NCBI GenBank assembly: GCA_964504195.1
Contig: CAZDDI010000002.1
Coordinates: 1 to 64,000, forward strand
From: CAZDDI01 sp964504195
GTDB lineage: Bacteria > Chloroflexota > Anaerolineae > B4-G1 > SLSP01
Length of the DNA: 64,000 bases
Direction of reading: 5' to 3'
The notes under the pieces were generated by a model. That model did not search any database. It had not been told where the DNA came from and saw nothing but the letters and a program-made list of their open reading frames with translations. The position numbers were made by a program, and so were the translations under genes. Positions 52,922 to 61,501 of this stretch are shown piece after piece. The stretch's first letter is position 1. The number at the start of each line of letters is the position of its first letter.

Positions 52922-55900
52922 ATGGAAGCACAGGCTAAACACACTATCGAAAAACAGAGTCCCCGGCCTACCATCGGGTTGTTAGTGACCTGGTTGCGCG
53001 ATGCTTATGAGAATAGTTTTATGTTAGGCGTAGCCGAGGCTGCTGAGGCCTTGGATGTCAATCTCATCTGTGTGGTGGGCGGTGAACTGCGCCGGGATAT
53101 TCCTCACAATGTCATCTTTGAATTGCTCAAGCCTCAGAAATTTGATGGCTTGATCATCAGTGGGACGTTGGGGCATGCGCTCAGCTCGGAAACGCTACAG
53201 AATTTTTGTGCGGATTTCGCACCCTTACCCTTAATTGGGGGTGCGTTACCTGTGCCAGGTATGGTGCAGGTGTTACCCGATGGTGCCAGTGGGATGCGGG
53301 AGGCGGTTGAGCATCTCGTGTCTGTCCATGCCTGCCGCCGGATCGCTTTCATTCAGGGGCCAGCAGGGCAAACTGAAGCCGTAGATCGTTACCGTGCCTA
53401 TACCGAAGTTCTGGCGCAACATAATATCCCGCTTGACGTGGCCTTAATTGTGGCTGGAGATTATCGGCGGGTGACAGGGGCTGCCGCAATGGAAGAACTC
53501 CTGGCCCGCGCTGTGGATTTCGATGCTGTGGTTGCGGCAAATGATGATATGGCTTTTGGTGCTTTTGATGTGCTTCACAAACACGGACTGCGTGTACCGG
53601 AGGATGTGGCGCTGGTGGGTTTCGATGATGTTCTGGCGGCACAACATCTGGAGACGCCCCTCACCACGGTTCGCCAATCGCTACCCGCTGCGACCCGCGC
53701 AACCATGGAAACACTGCTGGCTATGATTCGTGGTGAGCAGGTGCCTCCTGCGATTTTGATTCCTACCCAGCTGGTGGTACGCCAGTCCTGTGGTTGCCAG
53801 CTAGATGTTGTTGGACAAGCTGCGGTCACGCTTGACGCGCCGGTGGCTGCACAATTGACTGTGGATACACCAGCCCCCCCGGATGTGCCGGAGACGTTAT
53901 GGCGCGCTTTTCTGGATGATGTGACCACTGGTAATTCCATGTATTTCTTAGCTGCCTGCAATCTGGGGTTGCGCAGTATCCAGTCTGAAGCGCAATTGCT
54001 GCTGACCGCCCAACTTGCGCGAGTAACCGTCTGGCATACCCATCTTTCTAACTTGCGCCGCACCGTATTGCCCTATTTGACCGAGCGCACAACGTTAATC
54101 CACGCCGAAAATTTGCTTCAGCAGGGACGGGTGCTGGTGAGTGCGGCGTTGCAGCGCTTTGAAGGTGAGCAGCGCACTTTGCTCCATCAACAAGAAACGC
54201 ACATCCAAGAATTGGGGCATACGATAGCGGCGGCCTTGAACTTGGCCGAATTGCAAGCGCCCGTGGAACGCTATTTCCCAACTTTAGGTATCAGGCATTG
54301 CTATCTGGTGCAGTATGCGGCTGAGAGCCGCGCAAGGGAGCAGGTGCGCTTGCTCTTCTCCTACGAGCAGGAGCAGGGCGCGCGAGTCTGGTCGGACGCA
54401 GCTCTCGTTTCCGCGTATCAGCTATTGCCAGTGGGGACGGCGCTGGAACAACAGCGTTATACGGCTGTGCTCACGGCGCTGGTGATGCGTGAGACGCAAT
54501 TGGGCTTTATGCTCTTTGAACTCGGCCCACACGAAGGGGGCCTTTATGAACGCTTAAGTGAACAGTTTAGTGGTAGTATCTTTCGGATGTCTATGCTGCA
54601 AGAGCAGCTGGCAGCGCAGGCGGATTTGGAGAATTCTCGTCAGCGCGCCGAGACCGCGCTTCGTGATTTGATGACCTTGCAGCAAGGCTATGTTCACAGC
54701 GCGTGGGAAGCGCATTCTGGTGCTGTTTCCGGCTATATGCACACCGCAGAACTAGCTGGCCCGACGACGACTGCTTGGTTGCCGGTGATGGGGTCTGGGG
54801 CCGCCGCCGGCCAGCCCGTGCAATTGCCCTTGCCTAGCGGGCATGGTTTGGCGCTACCGCTCCTGCTGCACGGTGAGCTGATCGGGGTGTTGGGCCTGGA
54901 ACGTGAGGATGAGGAGCCGTGGGATGAGCAACAAATTGCTGTCGCCCAGGGCTTACTGGAGCAGACTGCGCTTGCTTTGGAGACGCATCGTTTGGTTGCC
55001 GAAATGCAGCGGCGCGCTGCGCAGCTGCGGATGGCGACAGAAGTAGCACAAATCACTTCTTCCATCCTGGCCCTGGATGAACTGCTGAATCGTTCAGTGA
55101 ATCTGCTGCAAGAGCGTTTTGGCTACTATTACGTAGGCTTGTTTCTGGTCGAAGAAACCGGGCGCTGGGCGGTATTGCGCGCTGGTTCAGGTGAAGCGGG
55201 CCGGATTATGCTGGAGCGCGGTCACAAACTGGAAGTTGGCGGCACTTCGATGATTGGGAGTTGTGTGACTGAGAATGAAGCGCAGATTGCGCTGGATGTG
55301 GGTGCAGAAGCTGTGCGCTTCAATAATCCTGTTTTACCGGATACCCACTCGGAGCTGGCGCTGCCGTTGCGGAGTCGGGGCCGTGCTATCGGCGCGATGA
55401 GCATTCAATCAACAGCCCGCGCAGCTTTCGCTGAAGAAGACATTACCGTGCTGCAAACGGTGGCCGATCAGTTGGGAAATGCCATTGAGAACGTTCGCCT
55501 GTTAGACGAAATGGAGCAGACTGTGCGCGCCCTGAAATCTGCCCAGGGTTCTTATACGCAGGAATCTTGGCAGGCCTATATGGATACGATGGGTCAGGAG
55601 ACCGGCTATCGTTATCGTTTGGGATTTGAGCCGGTGGCTGCGATTTATCCTGAAGCGCAGACAGCGTTGGAACAACAACAGTCGGTCATTACTACGTATG
55701 CTGCCACAACCGGTATAGAGTCGCAAGGGGCAGCTGCGCGTACTGCGATGGCCGTTCCTGTGCGGTTGCGCGAGCAGATCATTGGCGCTTTGAATGTGCG
55801 CTTTGAGGATGAAAATGTTCCGGCAGAAACGCTGACGTTGGTTGAACAGATTGCTGAGGAATTGGCAGTAGCGTTGGAAAACGCGCGTTTGTATCAAACT

Positions 55901-56095
55901 ACCCAGCAACAAGCTGCTGAAGAACGCTTGATTGGTGACATTACCACTCGGATGCGTGAGCGGATGGATGTGGCGGCGGTATTGCAGGTGGCGGTGCGGG
56001 AGTTGCAACAGGCACTTGATCTGGAGCGGGTGGAACTTCGGGTCGGTACACCCGCCGAGGACTCAGATGATGTGCAAGACGTACTGCGGGGTTAA
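52922..56095 (+). CDS. Sensor array protein 13: LacI-type ligand-binding domain fused to GAF sensor, cytoplasmic
   Basis: The 1057-residue protein starts with a LacI/periplasmic-binding type domain (about 15-285) beginning RPTIGLLVTWLRDAYENSF and including DAVVAANDDMAFGAFDVL and VALVGFDDVLAAQHL. There is no DNA-binding helix-turn-helix, signal peptide or membrane segment, so it should act in the cytoplasm. A Cys-Gly-Cys turn (SCGCQ) and about 260 mostly helical residues follow. Then come a first Trp linker plus short GAF-like domain (about 590-690), GAF1 (about 719-860), a second Trp linker and short domain, and the tail (from about 994). The linker-short-domain unit is therefore duplicated. 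Start 52922 has AAAGGTG upstream; the frame is open further but overlaps protein 12. Confidence 0.9.
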   Translation: MEAQAKHTIEKQSPRPTIGLLVTWLRDAYENSFMLGVAEAAEALDVNLICVVGGELRRDIPHNVIFELLKPQKFDGLIISGTLGHALSSETLQNFCADFAPLPLIGGALPVPGMVQVLPDGASGMREAVEHLVSVHACRRIAFIQGPAGQTEAVDRYRAYTEVLAQHNIPLDVALIVAGDYRRVTGAAAMEELLARAVDFDAVVAANDDMAFGAFDVLHKHGLRVPEDVALVGFDDVLAAQHLETPLTTVRQSLPAATRATMETLLAMIRGEQVPPAILIPTQLVVRQSCGCQLDVVGQAAVTLDAPVAAQLTVDTPAPPDVPETLWRAFLDDVTTGNSMYFLAACNLGLRSIQSEAQLLLTAQLARVTVWHTHLSNLRRTVLPYLTERTTLIHAENLLQQGRVLVSAALQRFEGEQRTLLHQQETHIQELGHTIAAALNLAELQAPVERYFPTLGIRHCYLVQYAAESRAREQVRLLFSYEQEQGARVWSDAALVSAYQLLPVGTALEQQRYTAVLTALVMRETQLGFMLFELGPHEGGLYERLSEQFSGSIFRMSMLQEQLAAQADLENSRQRAETALRDLMTLQQGYVHSAWEAHSGAVSGYMHTAELAGPTTTAWLPVMGSGAAAGQPVQLPLPSGHGLALPLLLHGELIGVLGLEREDEEPWDEQQIAVAQGLLEQTALALETHRLVAEMQRRAAQLRMATEVAQITSSILALDELLNRSVNLLQERFGYYYVGLFLVEETGRWAVLRAGSGEAGRIMLERGHKLEVGGTSMIGSCVTENEAQIALDVGAEAVRFNNPVLPDTHSELALPLRSRGRAIGAMSIQSTARAAFAEEDITVLQTVADQLGNAIENVRLLDEMEQTVRALKSAQGSYTQESWQAYMDTMGQETGYRYRLGFEPVAAIYPEAQTALEQQQSVITTYAATTGIESQGAAARTAMAVPVRLREQIIGALNVRFEDENVPAETLTLVEQIAEELAVALENARLYQTTQQQAAEERLIGDITTRMRERMDVAAVLQVAVRELQQALDLERVELRVGTPAEDSDDVQDVLRG

Positions 56096-56110
56096 AGCAA
56101 GGAGGAAACC

Positions 56111-57124
56111 ATGAACTGGTGGCGTTATTTTCGACGGGGGCTGGGGCTAGGGCTGTTGTTGGCTTGTGTGGTAGCCTGTGTACCTGCTACGCCAACAAGC
56201 ACCCCTGCCATACCCGTGGCCTTGCAATTGCAGTGGTTCCCGCAGGCGCAGTTTGCCGGCTATTACGTAGCCCTCGAAAAGGGCTGGTATACGGAAGCGG
56301 GCCTGGATGTGACAATCCGTTCCGGTGGGCCGGATATTGCGCCGATTACCAATGTTGTATCCGGTAACGCTGAATTTGGCATATCCATGTTGGCCGATTT
56401 GACCGTGGCGGTGCAACAGGGGCAGCCGGTTGTTAGCATCGCACAAATCCAACAGCAGAATGGGCTATTGCTCCTCGCGCATCGAGATTCAGGTATCAGC
56501 CATCCTCAGGATTTTGCAGGTAAGCGGGTGGGGGTGTGGGTAGGTAGCTGGGAGGCGCAATTTCGCGCTTTGATGGCCCAGCAAGGTCTCACGCCTGAGC
56601 AATTTACCCTCGTCTCGCAGGGTTTCAGTATGGATGCCTTCATCGCCGGCAATCTTGATGTGGCCTCGGCGATGGTTTATAATGAATATCATGTTGTTTT
56701 GGAAAGTGGTATTGCTGCCAATGAATTGAGCATCATTAACTACGCTGATTTTGGCCTGGATTTCCCCGGTGATACGCTCTTCACCACGCGCGAGTTGGTG
56801 GAACAGAATCCTGACCTGTGTACGCGCATGTTGCGCGCCTCGTTGCGCGGTTGGGAGTATGCCATCGCCAATCCTGAAGAAGCTGCTGATATTATGTTGA
56901 AGTACGATCTCAGCGGTACACAAACCCGCGCGCACCAATTAGCCATGATGCGTGAAATCGCGCTGCTGGTCAAAAGTTCCGCGACGCGCCCGTTGGGGTA
57001 CACTGAGCGTGCCGATGTGCTCCGGGTGACCGACACACTACAACGTTATGGGGTGCTTGCCGGGGCTGTGCCCCCGGAGGCGGTCTATACCAACACTGTC
57101 TGGGATTTGGCGACACGCGATTAA
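56111..57124 (+). CDS. Orphan NMT1/ThiY-like substrate-binding lipoprotein
   Basis: The 337-residue protein has a signal peptide with lipobox CVVAC (cysteine about 23) and the fold of ABC binding proteins for thiamine precursors, taurine or nitrate: LQLQWFPQAQFAGYYVALEK (about 38-57), GWYTEAGLDVTI, FGISMLADL and GKRVGVWVGSWEAQF. The WFPQAQFAGYYVA phrase is characteristic of the pyrimidine-precursor (ThiY) group. AAGGAGG precedes the ATG. No transporter genes accompany it. It sits 16 bases after sensor 13 and 18 before sensor 14, so a ligand-presenting role is possible. Confidence 0.92.
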   Translation: MNWWRYFRRGLGLGLLLACVVACVPATPTSTPAIPVALQLQWFPQAQFAGYYVALEKGWYTEAGLDVTIRSGGPDIAPITNVVSGNAEFGISMLADLTVAVQQGQPVVSIAQIQQQNGLLLLAHRDSGISHPQDFAGKRVGVWVGSWEAQFRALMAQQGLTPEQFTLVSQGFSMDAFIAGNLDVASAMVYNEYHVVLESGIAANELSIINYADFGLDFPGDTLFTTRELVEQNPDLCTRMLRASLRGWEYAIANPEEAADIMLKYDLSGTQTRAHQLAMMREIALLVKSSATRPLGYTERADVLRVTDTLQRYGVLAGAVPPEAVYTNTVWDLATRD

Positions 57125-57141
57125 CGAATGAGGTAATAGCC

Positions 57142-58998
57142 ATGACTCGTTTCTTACGCCGCTTATCGGTACGCCAACGCATCTTGGGGGGCTTTGTCCT
57201 GTTGATTCTGCTGACGGCGGCTTCATTGCCCGTAATCATTTTCGATCACAATATCTCCAACGCGCAATTGCGTCAGGTGATTGATGTTGATACGCAGGTC
57301 AACCGCTTGTTGCTCAATGCCGCAGTGCGGGTAGCTGCGTCGCGAGCTAACTTGCTCCGGTATTTGCGCGATACTGTGCCCAGTCCTTATGAGGCCGCTG
57401 ATGATGTACAACGGGCGTTAGCTGCTCTGTTGGAGGTGCAAGACTTGCTCAACGATCCGGGTCAGCAGCAGTATGTGCACCAGCTCAGCGAGAACTTGGC
57501 CCAGTATGCCCGGTTGATTGAGGCCATCCAGGAGGCTCGTGTTACAGGCGATACGGCCCAAGTTACCACGTTGGAGTTTCAGTCGCAACGGTTAGGGAAC
57601 GATATTGGCACCCAAATCGAGCGGGTGGTAACACAGAGTCAGGAGCAAGTGGAATTGGCTAAAGACGACTTTATCAGGGCCTCTCAGCAGCGCCTTTTTT
57701 TGATTATCGTCGTCATGCTGGGGGCGTTGATAATTTCTGGTGGGCTGGGTCTGGTGGTCGAACGCAGTATCACCCACCCGGTTGCCGAGTTGCGCGCGGG
57801 GGCAGAAGCCTTTGCTCATGGTGATTTACAGGCAAAGATTCCCATTTACGGCACAGATGAGTTGAGCTTGCTGGCGGAAACTTTCAATCATATGGCGATG
57901 GATCTTTCTGTTTCCTACACTGATTTGGAGCAGCGGGTGAATGCGCGTACCCAAGACCTGGAGCGGCGTTCTACCTATTTGCAAGCTGCCGCCGAGGTGA
58001 GCCGCGCTGCTACAGCCATTCTGGATGCTGAAAAGTTGATCGCGCGGTCTGTAGATATCATCCGCGAGCGGTTTCGGCTGTACTATGTGGGGCTTTTCCT
58101 GGTGGATAAGGGCAGTGAGTGGGCTGTCTTGCGTGCAGGAACCGGTGAAGCTGGGAAAATCATGTTGGCGCGTGGGCATCGTATCAAAGTCGGGGAGGGT
58201 ATGGTTGGCTGGAGTGTTGCCAATGCGCAACCACGCATTGCGCTCCAGGCCGAGTCTGATGCGGTGCGTAAGGTAACTGTGGAGTTGCCCGATACGCGCT
58301 CTGAGGCGGCCCTCCCGTTGCGTTCTCGTGGGCGGGTTATCGGTGCGCTCACCGTGCAGGATGATGAATTTGATGCTTTTGATGAGTCAGCCGTGGCCGT
58401 ATTACTGTTGATGGCGGATCAGCTGGCCGTGGCGATAGATAATGCGCAGCTGTATGCTGAAAGCCAGGCCACTTTGGAAGCGTTGCGCAGTGCTTACGGT
58501 GAAACTACCCGCGAGGGTTGGGATTTGGTCGCACGCCAACAGTGGGGCTTTGTTAGTACTGCGGATGGCGTGTTAGCTCCCATTGAGCGGGGAGCTTGGT
58601 CACCGGACATGGTGCGCGCTGCTCGTGCTGGCACACAGGTGCAGATTGATCCTTTGAATTTAGCCGTGCCTATCAAATATCGGGGAGCGGTCATTGGGGT
58701 AGTACAACTTCATAAGCCGGAAGAGCGCGGGGCGTGGACATCTCGTGAGCTGACGCTGGTCAATGTGCTGTTGGATCGCCTGGCTGTGACTCTGGAAAGC
58801 GCGCGTCTCTACGAAGATACCCAACGGCGCGCTGTTAATGAGCGGTTGCTGGCTACCGCTACCGGTCGTATCCGGCAGACCTTGGATATGGATACCGTAT
58901 TGCGCACTGCCGTTCAGGAGCTGCGCGAGATGTTGGATTTGGCGCAGGCCGAAGTATATCTGGGCGTTGAAGTCTCATCCGCGCCGCCGCGCGACTAG
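57142..58998 (+). CDS. Sensor array protein 14: helical-bundle sensor, HAMP, GAF, conserved tail
   Basis: The 618-residue protein has membrane segments at about 14-34 and 186-208 around about 150 helical residues, similar in layout to 4HB or HBM chemoreceptor sensors. HAMP (about 209-262), GAF1 (about 294-436) with LYYVGLFLVDKGSEW and LPDTRSEAALPLRSRG, linker AYGETTREGWDLV near 449, short GAF-like domain and tail (from about 559, ATGRIRQTLDMDTVLRTAV) follow. It directly follows the ThiY-like binding protein gene. No output domain. Confidence 0.91.
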   Translation: MTRFLRRLSVRQRILGGFVLLILLTAASLPVIIFDHNISNAQLRQVIDVDTQVNRLLLNAAVRVAASRANLLRYLRDTVPSPYEAADDVQRALAALLEVQDLLNDPGQQQYVHQLSENLAQYARLIEAIQEARVTGDTAQVTTLEFQSQRLGNDIGTQIERVVTQSQEQVELAKDDFIRASQQRLFLIIVVMLGALIISGGLGLVVERSITHPVAELRAGAEAFAHGDLQAKIPIYGTDELSLLAETFNHMAMDLSVSYTDLEQRVNARTQDLERRSTYLQAAAEVSRAATAILDAEKLIARSVDIIRERFRLYYVGLFLVDKGSEWAVLRAGTGEAGKIMLARGHRIKVGEGMVGWSVANAQPRIALQAESDAVRKVTVELPDTRSEAALPLRSRGRVIGALTVQDDEFDAFDESAVAVLLLMADQLAVAIDNAQLYAESQATLEALRSAYGETTREGWDLVARQQWGFVSTADGVLAPIERGAWSPDMVRAARAGTQVQIDPLNLAVPIKYRGAVIGVVQLHKPEERGAWTSRELTLVNVLLDRLAVTLESARLYEDTQRRAVNERLLATATGRIRQTLDMDTVLRTAVQELREMLDLAQAEVYLGVEVSSAPPRD

Positions 58999-59017
58999 GA
59001 TGTGAAGGAGCAGACCG

Positions 59018-61414
59018 GTGTTCAATTGGCGTGACTTAAAACTGCGTACCAAAATCGGCGTCTTGAGCGTGGGAGGGCTGCTGCTCATGGCCCTGGCCCT
59101 GTGGAGCTTGGCAGCTTGGCAAAGTTTGCTCTTTAGTCAGCGCGCCGAGCAGGAGGCTGCGCGCTTATTGGAAAATGACCTACGTGACATCACCCGTGGT
59201 GTATACAGCCTGGTAGTAGCGCAAGATGAAGCGCTGCAACAGCAGGTCAATTATAACTTGAACGTGGCGCGCTATGTGCTGAATAATACTGGGGCGGTCG
59301 CATTATCCTCAGCAGAGGAAGTTGCCTGGGATGCTGTCAACCAATTCACTCTGCAAAGTGCGCTGATCCGTTTACCACAGATGTATGTTGGTGCGCAGGG
59401 TCTTGAGAGAAACGAAGCCCTTGATGTGCCGTCTCCGGTCGTAGACTTTACATCGGTGCTTGTGGGTGGGCGCACTACCATTTTCCAGCGTATGAACGCG
59501 CAAGGAGATATGCTGCGTGTGGCCACCAACGTGGAAACCCTGGATGGCCGGCGGGCTATCGGTACCTTCATTCCAGCCGTCAATCCTGATGGCACGTTTA
59601 ACCCGGTCATCAATACGGTGTTACGCGGCGAGGTTTATCAGGGTAGCGCTTACGTCGTCAATGCTTGGTATCTTACAGCTTATGAGCCGCTTTACGATGC
59701 CGCCGGTGAAGTTATCGGTATGTTATTTGTGGGTGTACCGCGTGAGAATGTGGCGTCGCTCAGGCAGGCAATTCTAGATGCCCAGGTAGGCGAGTTTGGT
59801 TACGTTTTCATCATGGGCACGCAGGGTGACCAGCGGGGCATGTATTTTATTTCCAAAGATGGGCAGTTAGATGGCGTCAGTATGTGGGATCGCCGCAATG
59901 ATGAAGGCCGCTATGTGGCGCGTGAGATTGCGGCGTTAGCCCAGTCACTCGAGCGGGGTGAGCAGGCGTCTATCCGCTACCTCTGGCAGAATCCCGATGA
60001 GAGAGAGCCGTCCTGGCGTATCACGCGCTTGACTTACTATGAGCCATGGGACTGGGTCATTGGTGCTACAGCGTATGAGAGTGACGTATTGGCTTATGAG
60101 GTGGCGTTACAGGAAGGGCGCGAAACCATGTTGCTTACACTGGGAAGTGTGAGCGTCATCATGCTGCTTATTGTAGTGCTGCTCAGTTTCCTACTGGCAC
60201 GTTCCATTGTACGCCCTCTCGGCCGGTTGGTAAAAGCTGCGGCCAATATTGCGGCTGGCGATTTGGATGTGGTCGTGGAGACGGCATACACAGATGAAAT
60301 TGGTGAACTGGCACGTGCTTTTGCTAAGATGACCGCGCGTCTACGCCAATTTCTGGGATCGTTGGAGGATCAGGTCTCCGCCCGCACCGCAGAACTAACC
60401 CAACGTACCAATTATTTGACCGCTTCTACTGAGGTAGGCCGTGCGGTCACCCAAATCTTGGACACGGAACTGCTTATTGACCAGGTGGTAGACCTTATCT
60501 GTGAGCGCTTCGATCTCTACTATGTGGGGCTTTTTTTGGTGGATGAAGACCGCGAGTGGGCCTTCTTGCGCGCGGGGACCGGCGAGGCCGGGCAGCAGAT
60601 GTTGGCGCGACAGCATCGTATCCGTGTGGGCGAAGGGATGATTGGGTGGAGTATTGCCAATGCTTTACCGCGCGTGGCACTAGATGCGGATGTGGATGCG
60701 GTGCGTTTAGCGACCTCTGAATTACCTTATACTCGTTCGGAAGCGGCCCTCCCGTTGCGCTCGCGCGATCAGGTGTTGGGGGCTTTGTCGGTGCAGAGTG
60801 ATAAACCGGGCGCTTTTGACCAGAGCGCCATGGGTGTCTTGCAAGTCATGGCTGATCAGGTTGCTGCGGCCTTGGATAATGCGCAGCTTTTCGCGCGCGC
60901 GCAGGTGGCCTTTGAATCTGAGCGGCGTGCGTATGGTGATCTAACGCAGCAGGCCTGGTTGAAGGCTTTGCGCACGCGTACTGATCGGGGGTATCGTTGT
61001 GATCAAGCTGGCGTTTATGCGCTTACATCTTCCCCGCCGCTACCGGCGGGACACCTGACCGGCCCTGTGCATGAAGACCCGTTCACGGTGGCGCTGCCTA
61101 TCCAAGCGCGTGAGCAAACCGTGGGCTTGGTGCGGTTGCGCAAACCTGAAGGTGCGGATGCGTGGAATAGTGAAGAATTGGGGTTGATGACCGCCGTGCT
61201 GGATCAGCTCAGTGTAGCGTTGGAAAGTGCGCGTCTCTATCAGGAGACCCAGAATCGCGCCCAGCAAGAGCGCATGGTAGGCGAAGTTACAGCGCGTATT
61301 CGTGAGACATTGGATATGGAGACCATGCTGCGCACGGCAGCTGAGCAAATGCGCCAGGTGCTGGATTTGGATGATATTATCGTGCGCCTGGCAACGCCAG
61401 ATGGGGTAGAATGA
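59018..61414 (+). CDS. Sensor array protein 15: long Cache sensor, HAMP, GAF, conserved tail
   Basis: The 798-residue protein starts with GTG (AAGGAG eight bases upstream). Membrane segments at about 13-33 and 374-396 enclose about 340 residues. This region looks like a Cache3-Cache2 type tandem: DMLRVATNVETLDGRRAIGT near 165 and DWVIGATAYESDV near 345 match known Cache phrases. HAMP (about 397-450), GAF1 (about 480-624) with LYYVGLFLVDEDREW, linker AYGDLTQQAWLKAL near 637, short GAF-like domain and tail (from about 744) follow. No output domain. A gap of 87 bases separates it from protein 16. Confidence 0.91.
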   Translation: MFNWRDLKLRTKIGVLSVGGLLLMALALWSLAAWQSLLFSQRAEQEAARLLENDLRDITRGVYSLVVAQDEALQQQVNYNLNVARYVLNNTGAVALSSAEEVAWDAVNQFTLQSALIRLPQMYVGAQGLERNEALDVPSPVVDFTSVLVGGRTTIFQRMNAQGDMLRVATNVETLDGRRAIGTFIPAVNPDGTFNPVINTVLRGEVYQGSAYVVNAWYLTAYEPLYDAAGEVIGMLFVGVPRENVASLRQAILDAQVGEFGYVFIMGTQGDQRGMYFISKDGQLDGVSMWDRRNDEGRYVAREIAALAQSLERGEQASIRYLWQNPDEREPSWRITRLTYYEPWDWVIGATAYESDVLAYEVALQEGRETMLLTLGSVSVIMLLIVVLLSFLLARSIVRPLGRLVKAAANIAAGDLDVVVETAYTDEIGELARAFAKMTARLRQFLGSLEDQVSARTAELTQRTNYLTASTEVGRAVTQILDTELLIDQVVDLICERFDLYYVGLFLVDEDREWAFLRAGTGEAGQQMLARQHRIRVGEGMIGWSIANALPRVALDADVDAVRLATSELPYTRSEAALPLRSRDQVLGALSVQSDKPGAFDQSAMGVLQVMADQVAAALDNAQLFARAQVAFESERRAYGDLTQQAWLKALRTRTDRGYRCDQAGVYALTSSPPLPAGHLTGPVHEDPFTVALPIQAREQTVGLVRLRKPEGADAWNSEELGLMTAVLDQLSVALESARLYQETQNRAQQERMVGEVTARIRETLDMETMLRTAAEQMRQVLDLDDIIVRLATPDGVE

Positions 61415-61501
61415 TGGGGTGGCCTAGCGGGTGTGTCGGGGGACGCGGGTGTGGGCGGCACATTGCGGTAGCCCTGGCGAGGTTATAAGGAGATGGCATT
61501 A

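Noticed and set aside
48173..57124. Binding proteins as parts of complete ABC importers
   Set aside because: No permease or ATPase gene lies within the array; all neighbours are sensor genes.
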